This document shows positions 31,949-40,764 of a stretch of 43,300 nucleotides of DNA, in pieces. The notes beneath the pieces were generated by a model. The model worked only from the letters and a program-made list of their open reading frames with translations. It did not search any database and was not told the DNA's origin. The stretch is from NCBI RefSeq assembly GCF_009687865.1, contig NZ_BLAE01000086.1, positions 4,536 through 47,835 on the forward strand. Reading direction: 5' to 3'. The position numbers were made by a program, and so were the translations under genes. Numbering within the stretch: position 1 is the first letter of the stretch; each line of letters begins with the position of its first letter. Origin of the DNA: Acrocarpospora macrocephala. GTDB taxonomy: Bacteria > Actinomycetota > Actinomycetes > Streptosporangiales > Streptosporangiaceae.

Positions 31949-33376
31949 TCATGCCTTGGTGGTGGGTGCGCCCGACCCGGCCGTGTCCGCGCCCCACCAG
32001 TCCGGCTTGGGCGGCACGAGCCCGCCGTAGGCCTGGGACTGCTCTCGGATGTAGGCGCCGGACTCCTGGAGCCCACGCGTCGCCTTCTCGAGCAGGTCGG
32101 CACGCATCCGTCCGCCGCACTTGACGACCTCTCCGCCGACGACCACGGTGTCCACGTCGGCGATGGTCGCGTTCATCACGATGGTCGAGAGCGGGTCAAG
32201 CGACGGGTTGAGCCTGGGTCCGCGGCGGTCGATGAGCACGAGGTCCGCTGCCTTGCCCACGTCGATCGACCCACACTCCGACTCCAGGCCCAGGCCGATG
32301 GCACCACCGAGCGTCGCGTAGTGCATCACGTCCGCTGCCTTGAGCTGAAGTCCCTCCATCTCGTAAATGCCGACCTCCTCGAGGGCCTTCTGGTTGCTCC
32401 GCGCGCGCTCGCCGGACAGCATCAGCCGCATCGCGGTGAACATGTCGGGTGAGTTGTTGGACTGGATGTCGGTACCGAGCCCGGCCGCGACACCAGCGCG
32501 GTCCGCCGCCGCGGCGATCGGGTACCCCATCCCCATGCCGAGCTCGGTCTCCGGCGTAGAGGAGACCTTGCACCCGAACTCTGCGAGGAGTGCCAGGTCC
32601 GCGGCGTCGGCGGTGTTGCAGTGGGAGTGCAGCTGGTGCGACCACAACAGACCGGCCTGGGCGAGCTGCTGGATTTCCGAGGGGTAGCCCGGCCGCCAGC
32701 GAGCGTTGGTGTGGGTGTGGATGAGGCAGTCGAGGTCTCGGCCCACCTGCATCTCGCGGGCGACCTGATCGATGCCGACCAGACTCATCTCCGTCGGCGC
32801 GATGCCGAACCTGACCCGGTCTTCGAGGTCGCTGGATCGGGTGTTGCGCACCCGGTGGGCGTCGGCGATCCGCTGCTCCACACTCGTGAACGTCCTCGTC
32901 GCCGCCGGCTGGTCGTACAGGCCGTAGCACCACACGCCGCGGATGCCCGACTCGACGAACGCCTCGAGACCGGCGTCGGCATGGTCCGGCGTGACGATGC
33001 AATGGTTGTAGTCGACCGAGCACGTCGTACCCGAGTCGAGCAGTCCGACGGCGGCTCCGAGCGTGCCGTTGTAGACGTCCGCCGCACGATGGATTCCGGA
33101 GTGATTCCGGCGGATGACCCAGACGTAGTCGGCGAGGGTGAAGTCGGCCGTCAGGCCGCGCATCGTGGCCTGCCACATGTGCTGATGGGCGTCGACGAAT
33201 CCTGGAATGATCCAGGCCCAGCCGACGTCGACGACTTGGGCGCCTTCGGCCTCCAGGTCTCTGCCGAGGCGCGCGATACGTCCCTCGACGACCTCGACGT
33301 CGACGTCCTGGAAGGAGCCTGCGCGTGGGTCTCCTACCAGAACCCGGGCACCTTGGTAGATGGTGTGGTTGGTCAC
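31949..33376 (-). CDS. Metal-dependent amidohydrolase (TrzN/AtzB/SsnA-like)
   Basis: This 475-residue enzyme belongs to the cytosine-deaminase-like branch of the amidohydrolase superfamily. It has [11 protein letters not shown] (His64, His66), [30 protein letters not shown] and the catalytic aspartate in [20 protein letters not shown]. It ends with [15 protein letters not shown], the typical closing strand. Relatives hydrolyse C-N or C-Cl bonds on ring compounds. Within a CoA-dependent catabolic operon it may open or deaminate a cyclic substrate before CoA activation. The start is GTG 33376, overlapping the CoA-transferase B stop by 4 bp. Confidence 0.92.
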   Translation of the reverse strand: MTNHTIYQGARVLVGDPRAGSFQDVDVEVVEGRIARLGRDLEAEGAQVVDVGWAWIIPGFVDAHQHMWQATMRGLTADFTLADYVWVIRRNHSGIHRAADVYNGTLGAAVGLLDSGTTCSVDYNHCIVTPDHADAGLEAFVESGIRGVWCYGLYDQPAATRTFTSVEQRIADAHRVRNTRSSDLEDRVRFGIAPTEMSLVGIDQVAREMQVGRDLDCLIHTHTNARWRPGYPSEIQQLAQAGLLWSHQLHSHCNTADAADLALLAEFGCKVSSTPETELGMGMGYPIAAAADRAGVAAGLGTDIQSNNSPDMFTAMRLMLSGERARSNQKALEEVGIYEMEGLQLKAADVMHYATLGGAIGLGLESECGSIDVGKAADLVLIDRRGPRLNPSLDPLSTIVMNATIADVDTVVVGGEVVKCGGRMRADLLEKATRGLQESGAYIREQSQAYGGLVPPKPDWWGADTAGSGAPTTKA

Positions 33377-34038
33377 CGTGCGCTCCTCCTGAGCTCGTCC
33401 TGCCGATTACGACCATCGGCGAAATCGCATGCCGTGCGGTCGCGTACCTCCTCGAGCGTGACGTCCGGGGCGAGCTCGACCAGATCGAGTCCCTGGTCCG
33501 TCACATCGAACACTGCGAGGTTGGTGATGATGCGGTCCACGACACGCCGCCCGGTCAACGGGAGGTCGCACGACCTCACGACCTTCGAACGGCCGTCCTT
33601 GGCGGTGTGGTCGGTGACGACCACGACGCGCTTGGCGCCGACGACGAGATCCATCGCACCGCCCATCCCCTTCACCAGCACGCCCGGAATGGTCCAGTTG
33701 GCCAGGTCGCCGAGTTCGGAGACCTGCATCGCGCCAAGGATCGCGAGGTCGACATGGCCGCCCCGGATCATCGCGAAGGACTGGTCGGAGCCGAAGAAGC
33801 TCCCACCCGGGTTGATCGTGACCGTCTGCTTCCCGGCGTTGATCAGGTCGGCGTCCTCCTCGCCCTCGACAGGGAACTCCCCCATGCCCAGCAGGCCGTT
33901 CTCGCTCTGCAGCGTGACTCGCACGCCCGCGGGCACAAGGTTGGCGACCAGCGTGGGGATCCCGATGCCGAGATTGACGTAGGAGCCGTCGACCAGCTCC
34001 CGGGCCGCGACACCTGCCATCTCCTCACGCGTCCACAT
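33373..34038 (-). CDS. CoA-transferase family I, beta subunit (ScoB/PcaJ-like)
   Basis: This 221-residue subunit has the catalytic glutamate in [14 protein letters not shown] and the family blocks [41 protein letters not shown] and [19 protein letters not shown]. It should pair with the alpha subunit encoded next upstream (14-bp overlap) to form an enzyme moving CoA between succinyl-CoA or acetyl-CoA and an oxo or other carboxylic acid. SCOT, 3-oxoadipate and acetoacetate transferases are all possible. Confidence 0.93.
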   Translation of the reverse strand: MWTREEMAGVAARELVDGSYVNLGIGIPTLVANLVPAGVRVTLQSENGLLGMGEFPVEGEEDADLINAGKQTVTINPGGSFFGSDQSFAMIRGGHVDLAILGAMQVSELGDLANWTIPGVLVKGMGGAMDLVVGAKRVVVVTDHTAKDGRSKVVRSCDLPLTGRRVVDRIITNLAVFDVTDQGLDLVELAPDVTLEEVRDRTACDFADGRNRQDELRRSAR

Positions 34039-34741
34039 GCGCCACTCTCCTCGTCGTGCGCTGCTCGATCTCCTTCTTCCGGGGCGATGCGACGACCACC
34101 TCGTCCACGTAGATGCCCGGTGTCTCCACGGCGTCAGGGTCGATGAACTCCGGGAGGAGCTGCTCGGCTTCCGCGATCGTGACCCGTCCCGCCGTGGCGA
34201 CGACAGGGTTGAAGTTGCGGGCGGTCCGGCGATAGGTCAGGTTGCCCGCCCGGTCCGCGCTCTGCGCCCGGACCAGTGAGAGATCGGCGACGATCGCGCG
34301 CTCGAGAAGGTAGATGCGGCCGTCAATCTCCATCGTGGGCTTACCCTCGGCGACCGAGGTATGCGCACCGGTCGGGGTGTAGAAGGCAGGGATACCGGCG
34401 CCGCCGGCCCGAAGTCGCTCCGCGAGCGTGCCCTGCGGGGTGAACTCGACCTCGAGATGCCCGTCGAGGTACTGCCGGGCGAACAACTGGTTCTCGCCGA
34501 CGTACGACGCCACCACCTTGCGCACCTGCCGGCCCTCCAGCAGAACACCGAGGCCCTTGCCATCCACGCCCATGTTGTTGGAGACGATCGTCAGATCCTT
34601 CACCCCTGAGTCGCGTACCGCCTCGATCAGGTCGAACGGGTTGCCGCAGAGGCCGAAACCTCCGACCGCGATCGTCATCCCGTCGAACAGGTGCGGGTAG
34701 ACCACTTCCTGGACGGACCCGAGCCCGCCTGCCGCCCTCAC
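34025..34741 (-). CDS. CoA-transferase family I, alpha subunit (ScoA/PcaI-like)
   Basis: This 238-residue subunit carries the CoA-transferase signature [23 protein letters not shown], then [20 protein letters not shown] and [30 protein letters not shown], and [16 protein letters not shown]. It is partner of the beta subunit. The GTG start at 34741 overlaps the racemase stop by 4 bp. Confidence 0.93.
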   Translation of the reverse strand: MRAAGGLGSVQEVVYPHLFDGMTIAVGGFGLCGNPFDLIEAVRDSGVKDLTIVSNNMGVDGKGLGVLLEGRQVRKVVASYVGENQLFARQYLDGHLEVEFTPQGTLAERLRAGGAGIPAFYTPTGAHTSVAEGKPTMEIDGRIYLLERAIVADLSLVRAQSADRAGNLTYRRTARNFNPVVATAGRVTIAEAEQLLPEFIDPDAVETPGIYVDEVVVASPRKKEIEQRTTRRVAHVDA

Positions 34742-35892
34742 GACCGGTCCTCGATCCCGGCCGGCAGCACGACGGCTCCGGCGTCGACGTGACGCCGCAC
34801 CTCGCGCTGGTCCATGCCGAGTTCGGCGAGGAGCGCCGCGCCGTCGCTACCGACGATCGGCGCCGGCCGAGGGTCGCCTGCGGGGGTCCGGTCGAATCGT
34901 GGAACCGGCCGAGGCATGTGGCCGCTGCCGAGAGCCACGTAGGTTTGTCGATAGGCGTGGTGCGGGTGCAGCGGTGCCTCGTTCATCGACAGGACGGGCG
35001 TGACGCACGCCGAGCTCGTCGTGAACGCCTCTGCCCACTCGTCGCGGGATCGTGAGGCGAACTTCTCCCGCAACCGCTCGATCATCACCGGCCACCGGTC
35101 GCGGTCCTCCTGGTTGGAGAACGCCGGATCATCGGAGAGTTCCAGTCCGTCCAGGAGGGCGGCGTAGAACTGGGGCTCGATACAGCCGACGGCGACATGC
35201 CGGCCGTCGCCGCATTCGTAGGTGCGGTAGTACGGCGCCGCCCCATCGAGGTGGTTGACCCCGCGCTGGTCCACCCATCGACCTTCGACGAGGTAGCCGT
35301 GCAGCATCGCCATGAGTGCGGCCGATCCGTCGATCATCGCCGCGTCGACCACCTGGCCGCGACCGGTCGTGCGAGCACTGACGAGGGCGGCGAGCACGCC
35401 ATAGGCGAGGAGCATGCCGCCCCCGCCGAAGTCGCCGATCAGGTTCAACGGGACGACGGGGTCGCCGCCGGCCGGGCCGATGGCATGAAGCGCTCCGGTC
35501 AGGGCGATGTAGTTGATGTCGTGCCCTGGCAGCTGCGCCCACGGTCCGTCCTGACCCCAGCCGGTCATCCGGCCGTAGACCACCCGCTGATGGGCGCGAT
35601 GGACGTCGCTCGGGCCGAGGCCGAGGCGCTCGGCGACACCCGGACGGAAGCCTTCGATGACGATGTCGCTGGCCTCGATCATCCGCAGTGCGACCGTGCG
35701 TCCCTGCTCGGACTTCAGGTCCAGCGCGATGGACCGCCGGCTGCGGTGGAGAACCGGGTGGAGCTCTGCTCCGGGGCGATCGATCCGGATCACGTCGGCG
35801 CCCAGGTCCGCGAGCATCATGCAGGCGAAAGGCGCCGGTCCGATCCCGCCGAGCTCGACCACCCGCACACCGTTGAGAGGCCCGCTGTTCAT
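34738..35892 (-). CDS. Alpha-methylacyl-CoA racemase (AMACR/MCR type)
   Basis: This 384-residue CaiB/BaiF-fold protein has the racemase catalytic set rather than the CoA-transferase aspartate: His124 in LPGHDINYIALTGALHAIG, Asp154 in LNLIGDFGGGGMLLAYGVLAAL, and Glu239 in CIEPQFYAALL. These match His126, Asp156 and Glu241 of mycobacterial MCR with a constant offset of two. It should epimerise (R)- and (S)-2-methylacyl-CoAs so that beta-oxidation can proceed. This is the strongest clue that the pathway substrate contains a 2-methyl-branched acyl chain. Confidence 0.9.
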   Translation of the reverse strand: MNSGPLNGVRVVELGGIGPAPFACMMLADLGADVIRIDRPGAELHPVLHRSRRSIALDLKSEQGRTVALRMIEASDIVIEGFRPGVAERLGLGPSDVHRAHQRVVYGRMTGWGQDGPWAQLPGHDINYIALTGALHAIGPAGGDPVVPLNLIGDFGGGGMLLAYGVLAALVSARTTGRGQVVDAAMIDGSAALMAMLHGYLVEGRWVDQRGVNHLDGAAPYYRTYECGDGRHVAVGCIEPQFYAALLDGLELSDDPAFSNQEDRDRWPVMIERLREKFASRSRDEWAEAFTTSSACVTPVLSMNEAPLHPHHAYRQTYVALGSGHMPRPVPRFDRTPAGDPRPAPIVGSDGAALLAELGMDQREVRRHVDAGAVVLPAGIEDRS

Positions 35893-36662
35893 CGGCCGCT
35901 CCAGACCGGTCGGCGCTTCTCGGCGAAGGCGAGCGCCCCTTCACGAGCGTCCGCCGACTCCATGACAGGGCGGGCGACTTCCAGCTGGCGGTCGTACGCC
36001 TCGTCGTGGCGCCATGAGGGCGAGGTCATGACGATCTCCTTGCTTGCTCGCAGTGCCAGGGGCCCGTTGGAGGCGATCCGGTCCGCCATCGCCCGCGCTG
36101 CCGCGAGCGCATCTCCGTCCGGCGCCACGGCGTTGACGAGACCGACGTCGTGCGCGCGGGAGGCGCCGACCATGTCGCCGGTCAGGATCCACTCCATGGC
36201 GATCTGGTAAGGGATCCGCGCGGGAAGCTTGAGGAGCGCTCCGCCCACGGCGACCAGGCCCCGCTTGACCTCGGGTACGCCGAACCTCGCCGACTGCCCC
36301 GCGACCACCAGATCGCACGCGAGGACGAGCTCACATCCGCCGGCGACGGCAGCACCCTCAACGGCGGCGATCACCGGGATCGCGGGCGGTCGAGCCGTGA
36401 ATCCCGCGAACCCACGACCGGGGATGGAGGACCGCTCACCGCGCACGAACGCCTTGAGGTCCATGCCCGAGCAGAAGCTCCCCCCTGCCCCGGTGAGGAT
36501 GGCGACCCGAAGGTCGCTGCGCTCGTTGAGGTGGTCGACGATTTCGGCAAGGGCTTGCGCCATCGCCGCGTCGACAGCGTTGCGCGCCGCCGGGCGGTTG
36601 AGCGTGATCGTCGCGACGCCGTCCGCCTCCTCGAACAGGACGGAGTCGGTGGCCCCGGTCAC
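35889..36662 (-). CDS. Enoyl-CoA hydratase/isomerase (crotonase family)
   Basis: This 257-residue crotonase has the oxyanion segment GAGGSFCSGMDLKAF and VEGAAVAGGCELVLACDL. Both acid/base glutamates are present: Glu111 in GGCEL and Glu131 in FGVPEVKRGL. It should hydrate the trans-2-enoyl-CoA made in this pathway. It overlaps neighbours on both sides by 4 bp. Confidence 0.94.
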   Translation of the reverse strand: MTGATDSVLFEEADGVATITLNRPAARNAVDAAMAQALAEIVDHLNERSDLRVAILTGAGGSFCSGMDLKAFVRGERSSIPGRGFAGFTARPPAIPVIAAVEGAAVAGGCELVLACDLVVAGQSARFGVPEVKRGLVAVGGALLKLPARIPYQIAMEWILTGDMVGASRAHDVGLVNAVAPDGDALAAARAMADRIASNGPLALRASKEIVMTSPSWRHDEAYDRQLEVARPVMESADAREGALAFAEKRRPVWSGR

Positions 36663-37423
36663 CGGGCAGCCATCCTGATCGCGCCGTCGAGCCGGATGAC
36701 CTCGCCGTTGAGGTATCGGTTGTGCAGGAGCTCGTCGGCTAGCGACGCGTACTCCTCCGGGTCCCCGAGACGTCGGGGGAAGGTGACCGTGGCCGCGAGC
36801 CGCTCACGAACCTCGGCGCCGAATCGGGCCAGCAGCGGCGTGTCGAAGATTCCGGGTGCGATCGTGTTGACCCGGATGCCCAGGTCGGACAGGTCGCGCG
36901 CCGCACACAGGGTCATGCCGACGACGCCCGACTTCGCAGCGGCGTACGCGATCTGGCCCACCTGTCCGTCCCAGGCTGCGACCGATGCCGTCATGACGAC
37001 GGAGCCGCGCTCGCCCTCGTCCGGTTGGTTGCCGGCCATGTGCGCTGCGGCGAGACGCAATGCGTTGAACGTCCCCACCAGGTTCAGCCGCAGGGCGTTC
37101 TCGAACTGGTCGAGGGGGAAGGGGATGCCCTCGCGGTCGACGATCCGACGGGGAAATCCCTTGCCGGGGCAGTGGACGAGCCCACGCAGCGGCCCGCGGT
37201 CGGCAGCGATGTCGAAGACGCCGGCGAGGTCCGTCTCGGAGCAGACGTCACCCTGCACGAAGGTGATGCCTTCTCCCCACCGTGCCTTCGCGGCGGTTTC
37301 GTCGACGGCGACGATGTCGGTCACGACGACCGTCGCGCCGCGATCCGCCAATCGTCGGGCAGTGGCGCCTCCGAGGCCACCGGCCCCGCCGGTGACCACG
37401 TACACCGGAGATTTGTTGCTCAC
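36659..37423 (-). CDS. SDR-family 3-hydroxyacyl-CoA dehydrogenase
   Basis: This 254-residue short-chain dehydrogenase has the nucleotide motif TGGAGGLGG (11-19), the Asp of VVVTDI (NAD preference), the catalytic triad Ser147, Tyr160 and Lys164 (AYAAAKSG), and the PG motif in VNTIAPGIFDTPLL. It most resembles type II 3-hydroxyacyl-CoA dehydrogenases (HSD17B10-like), which fits its place after the hydratase. Other secondary alcohols remain possible. Confidence 0.92.
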   Translation of the reverse strand: MSNKSPVYVVTGGAGGLGGATARRLADRGATVVVTDIVAVDETAAKARWGEGITFVQGDVCSETDLAGVFDIAADRGPLRGLVHCPGKGFPRRIVDREGIPFPLDQFENALRLNLVGTFNALRLAAAHMAGNQPDEGERGSVVMTASVAAWDGQVGQIAYAAAKSGVVGMTLCAARDLSDLGIRVNTIAPGIFDTPLLARFGAEVRERLAATVTFPRRLGDPEEYASLADELLHNRYLNGEVIRLDGAIRMAAR

Positions 37424-39087
37424 CTAGGTTCCTCTCGATCAGTGCGGCTGCCGCCGCGGCACAGCACACGGCGGGTGAGGGCGGCCGCGTCGCTGGCGGG
37501 TCCTGCCTTCGCGGTCGTCGGGAGAAGGACCTCGTCCAGGATCCGAGTCCTGTTGACCTTCCCCAGGGACGTTCTGTGGACCGAGTCGACAAACCGGTAC
37601 TCGCGCGGGCTCTTGAAGCGTGCGAGACGGGGGGCCAGGTGGCGGCGGAGCCGCTCGACGGCTTCCTCTCCGGCCTCTTCGCCGGGCTTGAGCTCGACGA
37701 CAGCGACCACTCGCTGACCCCACTCGGTGTCCGGGACACCGACGACGACGGCGTCCGCGACCGTGGGCTCGGTGACCAGGGCAGCCTCGACCTCGGCCGG
37801 GTATATGTTGACGCCCCCGGAAAGGATTAGGTCCGCCCGCCGGTCGCCGACGTACAGGAAGCCGTCCTCGTCGAGGTACCCGACGTCGCCGGCGGTCCGG
37901 AAGCCGTCGGCAGGGCCTTCTTGGTCGCTGGCCGCACTCACGGCCGCGCCACTGTAGGCGAACTCGTAGCCGCCCCGGACCCAGATGGTCCCGATCTCAC
38001 CGGGCGGCAGGCTCACCCCGTGGTCGTCGCGGATCTGCAGCGAGATCCCATCGGCGGCGCGACCAACCGAGCCTGGCTTGTCCAGCCAGACCTGCGAGGT
38101 CACCAAGGTGGCCATACCGAACTCGGTGCATCCGTAGTACTCCGTGAGGACGGGGCCCCACCAGCGGATCATCTTGTGCTTGACCTCGACGGGACAGGGC
38201 GCTCCGGCGTGCATGACGACCTCGAGCGAGGACCCGTCGAACCGGGCCCGATCCGCTTCGGGGAGCTCGAGCATCCGGTGGAACATCACCGGCACCATGA
38301 AGGTGCTCGTCACCCGGTGAGCGTCGATGAGTTCGAGTATCTCCCGTGGGTCGAAACGCGGCCGGAGAACCAGCTCCTGACCCAGGTGCAGCGCACTGAG
38401 AGCGTTGAGGTTCGGGCCCGGGTGGTAGAGCGGCGCGACGGCGAGATGCACTTGGTGTTCCTCACCCATCCCGAACTGGGCCGAGCGCTGGCGGGACCGG
38501 GCGTCGGCGGCCTCATCCGGTGTGCTGGTTGGGAAGGGGCGTCTGACGCCCTTGGGGCGACCGCTGGTCCCCGAGCTGTAGAACAGCATGGATCCGGCGT
38601 GCCTCCCTGATGGCATCGCCACCGGCTGCTCGGCGAGCAGCGCCTCGAGGGCGATCCCGGTGTCCGGCCGGCCGGTGAGGAGGAGTGCGTCGCCGGCGAT
38701 GCCGACCTCGGCCGCCGCCTCCCCCACGACATGTGCATGCCGCGGATCGGTGATCACCAGGCCGGAGCCGGAGTCGTCGAGGAGATAGGCGATCTCCGCA
38801 GCGGTCAGGTGCCAGTTGACCGGAACCATGCGAAGGCCGGTCTGCTCGACCGCGAGTTGGGCCACGACGAAGTCGAGGCTGTTGGGCAGCACCACGGCGA
38901 TCGTTCCGCCTCGCGAGACGCCCCGGGGCCCCGACAGCAGGTGCGACCACTGGTTGACCCGGCCGAGCAGGTCGCCGTACGTGACCACGGCACCGTCGAC
39001 GTGGATCGCAGCGCGCCGGGGATCGGCGGCGGCGATCTCGTAGAACCCGCGGGCCTCCCGCGCTCCGGCATCGGTCGAGGCGGTCAC
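37420..39087 (-). CDS. Acyl-CoA synthetase (AMP-forming, FadD-like)
   Basis: This 555-residue ANL-superfamily ligase has the P-loop MLFYSSGTSGRPKGVRR, the substrate-pocket motif VLTEYYGCTEFG, FRTAGDVGYLDEDGFLYVGDR, LILSGGVNIYPAEVE, and the C-terminal catalytic lysine in RTSLGKVNR. It activates a carboxylic acid as adenylate and then CoA thioester, and is probably the entry step to the beta-oxidation enzymes around it. Length and motifs match fatty-acyl and bulky-acid ligases; chain length cannot be inferred. Confidence 0.95.
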   Translation of the reverse strand: MTASTDAGAREARGFYEIAAADPRRAAIHVDGAVVTYGDLLGRVNQWSHLLSGPRGVSRGGTIAVVLPNSLDFVVAQLAVEQTGLRMVPVNWHLTAAEIAYLLDDSGSGLVITDPRHAHVVGEAAAEVGIAGDALLLTGRPDTGIALEALLAEQPVAMPSGRHAGSMLFYSSGTSGRPKGVRRPFPTSTPDEAADARSRQRSAQFGMGEEHQVHLAVAPLYHPGPNLNALSALHLGQELVLRPRFDPREILELIDAHRVTSTFMVPVMFHRMLELPEADRARFDGSSLEVVMHAGAPCPVEVKHKMIRWWGPVLTEYYGCTEFGMATLVTSQVWLDKPGSVGRAADGISLQIRDDHGVSLPPGEIGTIWVRGGYEFAYSGAAVSAASDQEGPADGFRTAGDVGYLDEDGFLYVGDRRADLILSGGVNIYPAEVEAALVTEPTVADAVVVGVPDTEWGQRVVAVVELKPGEEAGEEAVERLRRHLAPRLARFKSPREYRFVDSVHRTSLGKVNRTRILDEVLLPTTAKAGPASDAAALTRRVLCRGGSRTDREEPR

Positions 39088-40226
39088 ATCGGCTCCTGGT
39101 TCGACAAGACCAGCGTCGCAGCCTCGGAGAAGAAGTGGCCCACTCCCTGTACGACACTGATCTCGACGTCCTCCAGCTGGGCGAAGGCCTCACCGCGGAG
39201 CTGACGAACGGACTCCTGGATCGCGAACATTCCGTACATGCCGGTATGGGTGTACCGCAGGCCGCCGCCATTGGTGTTGAGGGGCATCCAACCGCCGGGG
39301 CGGGTGTTGCCATCGGCAATAAAGGCGCCCGCCTCTCCCCTGCCGACAACTCCCAGCGCTTCGAGTCCGTAGAGCGGCACATGAGCGAAGGCGTCGTAGA
39401 TCATCAGGTGGTCGATGTCGGAGACGGCGATACCCGCCTCTCTGAAGGCCGCTGTCGACGAGCGCTCGAACGTCTCGGCCCTCGTCAGGTCGGGCATCTG
39501 GGACACCAGAGGACTCTGACCGGCCTCACCGGCACCCCAGAGGTAGACCGGGGGTCGCCTGCCGTCCTTCGCTCGGTCCGCGGCCGTGACCACGAGTGCA
39601 CCTCCACCGTCGCTGACCATGCAGCACATGAGCTTGGTGAACGGCCAGGCGATGGGCTGGGAGGCGAGGACGTCATCGACAGACACCCGGGTCGGACGTG
39701 CTGCGCGCGGGTTACCGTCAGCCCATTCGCTCTGAATCGCCGGCACCGCGGCCAACTGCTCGACGGTCGTGCCGGTCTCATGCGCGTACCGCATATACGG
39801 CAGAGTGAACATGGTTGGCGGGCCGTAGACGCCGTAGGGGAGCTCAAACTGTCCCATCATGCCGTCGGCCGGGATCGGCCGCGGGTGGCGGCCGACCGTC
39901 GACCGGCGGGACTCACCATGGAGGACGAGCACCACATTCGCATGGCCCGCAGCGATGGCGTCCGCGGCGTGACGGACGTGGACGAGGAACGACGTGCCCC
40001 CGACGGTCGTGCCGTCAAACCAGGTGGGCTCGACTCCGAGGGCATGTGCCACCTCCACCGGGTTGTGGACAGCGCTGGTGACGCCGTCGACGTCCGCCAG
40101 ACTCAGTCCCGCGTCAGCGAGCGCGAGAAGCGCCGCCTCCACATGGAGGTCCAGTTCAGAGCGGTCGTCCAGCCGCCCCAGGTCGGTCTCGGCGGCCCCG
40201 GTGATCGCGGCGAGCGACCTCCTCAA
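39084..40226 (-). CDS. SCP-x/Ltp2-like thiolase-fold protein without the catalytic cysteine
   Basis: This 380-residue thiolase-fold protein is of the lipid-transfer-protein/SCP-x branch. The position that holds the nucleophilic cysteine in true thiolases reads GTTVGGTSFLVHV (72-84), with no cysteine. The C-terminal half has IDHLMIYDAFAHVPLYGLEALG and MPLNTNGGGLRYTHTGMYG. Such proteins with a DUF35 partner (Ltp2 with ChsH2) cleave C-C bonds by retro-aldol chemistry in steroid side chains. TTG 40226 overlaps the DUF35 stop as TTGA, supporting coupled synthesis of a complex. The frame continuing to 40541 overlaps the DUF35 gene and is not used. Confidence 0.88.
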   Translation of the reverse strand: MRRSLAAITGAAETDLGRLDDRSELDLHVEAALLALADAGLSLADVDGVTSAVHNPVEVAHALGVEPTWFDGTTVGGTSFLVHVRHAADAIAAGHANVVLVLHGESRRSTVGRHPRPIPADGMMGQFELPYGVYGPPTMFTLPYMRYAHETGTTVEQLAAVPAIQSEWADGNPRAARPTRVSVDDVLASQPIAWPFTKLMCCMVSDGGGALVVTAADRAKDGRRPPVYLWGAGEAGQSPLVSQMPDLTRAETFERSSTAAFREAGIAVSDIDHLMIYDAFAHVPLYGLEALGVVGRGEAGAFIADGNTRPGGWMPLNTNGGGLRYTHTGMYGMFAIQESVRQLRGEAFAQLEDVEISVVQGVGHFFSEAATLVLSNQEPM

Positions 40227-40645
40227 TGGACACCCCCGGCCGGAGCGAAGACGGGCAAGACGCGACCAGCGCGCTGCTCGAACCGGACTTCCAGCTCCAT
40301 GTCCACCCGCAGGTTCTCTGGCCGCGGTTCGACGCCAACGATGTTGGTCATCATCGACGGACCTTCGACGAGCCGGACGATCGCCAAAACGTACGGAACG
40401 GCGTCCTCGAACCCCGGAGCAGGCAGATGAACGATGACGAAGCTGCTCAGCGTGGCTCGCCCGCTCGCAGTTACCCACGTCAACTCCCGAGCGCCGCACC
40501 CGACGCACGAAACCCGCGGGTAGAACACGACGGTCGCGCAAGAGTCACACCGCTGGATGTCAAGCCTGCCGTCGCGCGCGGCGGACCAGAACGGTTCCGT
40601 CGTCGGTGTGGGTTGTGCTCTGGCAGCTCCGACCGACACGGCCAT
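40223..40645 (-). CDS. DUF35 zinc-ribbon/OB-fold partner of the thiolase-like protein
   Basis: This 140-residue protein has the two-part DUF35 architecture: a rubredoxin-like zinc ribbon with CDSC (Cys33, Cys36) and CVGC (Cys47, Cys50), then an OB-fold (TWVTASGRATLSSFVIVHLP, PYVLAIVRLVEGP, ELEVRF). DUF35 proteins bind acyl-CoA and form complexes with SCP-x/Ltp-type thiolases. ATG 40645 is chosen because the longer frame to 40711 would run through the promoter and operator. It is the first gene of operon 2, with a ~25-nt leader and no clear Shine-Dalgarno. Confidence 0.88.
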   Translation of the reverse strand: MAVSVGAARAQPTPTTEPFWSAARDGRLDIQRCDSCATVVFYPRVSCVGCGARELTWVTASGRATLSSFVIVHLPAPGFEDAVPYVLAIVRLVEGPSMMTNIVGVEPRPENLRVDMELEVRFEQRAGRVLPVFAPAGGVH

Positions 40646-40661
40646 CGATGAGTCGTGGATG

Positions 40662-40705
40662 GGTATCACGAGCGGTACTATATGCCTTGATTCGGTACCG
40701 GACAA
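40662..40705 (-). promoter_or_regulatory. Operon 2 promoter with GGTATC/GGTACC operator (site 2)
   Basis: On the minus strand TTGTCC (40705-40700), a 17-bp spacer and TATAGT (40682-40677) form a strong promoter. The 38-bp plus-strand element 40662-40699 (GGTATC, then GAGC, GGTACT, 14 bp, GGTACC) matches site 1 in the first 16 positions at 13 places and in the last six exactly, with the same total length. The right half-site lies at the same distance from the -10 as in site 1. Confidence 0.72.
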
Positions 40706-40764
40706 GCGCACATGCCCGCCAGGCTGAGGCCCGAGGCGCCTAGACGCCCGCCCTCAAGCCTGGG

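Noticed and set aside
21265-40711. Cholesterol-degradation cluster of the KstR type
   Set aside because: Some enzyme types match steroid side-chain breakdown, but there is no ring oxygenase, Mce transporter or Kst-type gene, and I saw no KstR-like motif (TnnAACnnGTTnnA) at the promoters.
21265-40711. Polyketide or nonribosomal peptide biosynthetic cluster
   Set aside because: The CoA ligase, thiolase and SDR genes could suggest biosynthesis, but there is no KS, AT, ACP/PCP or condensation domain, and a lipoprotein importer indicates catabolism.
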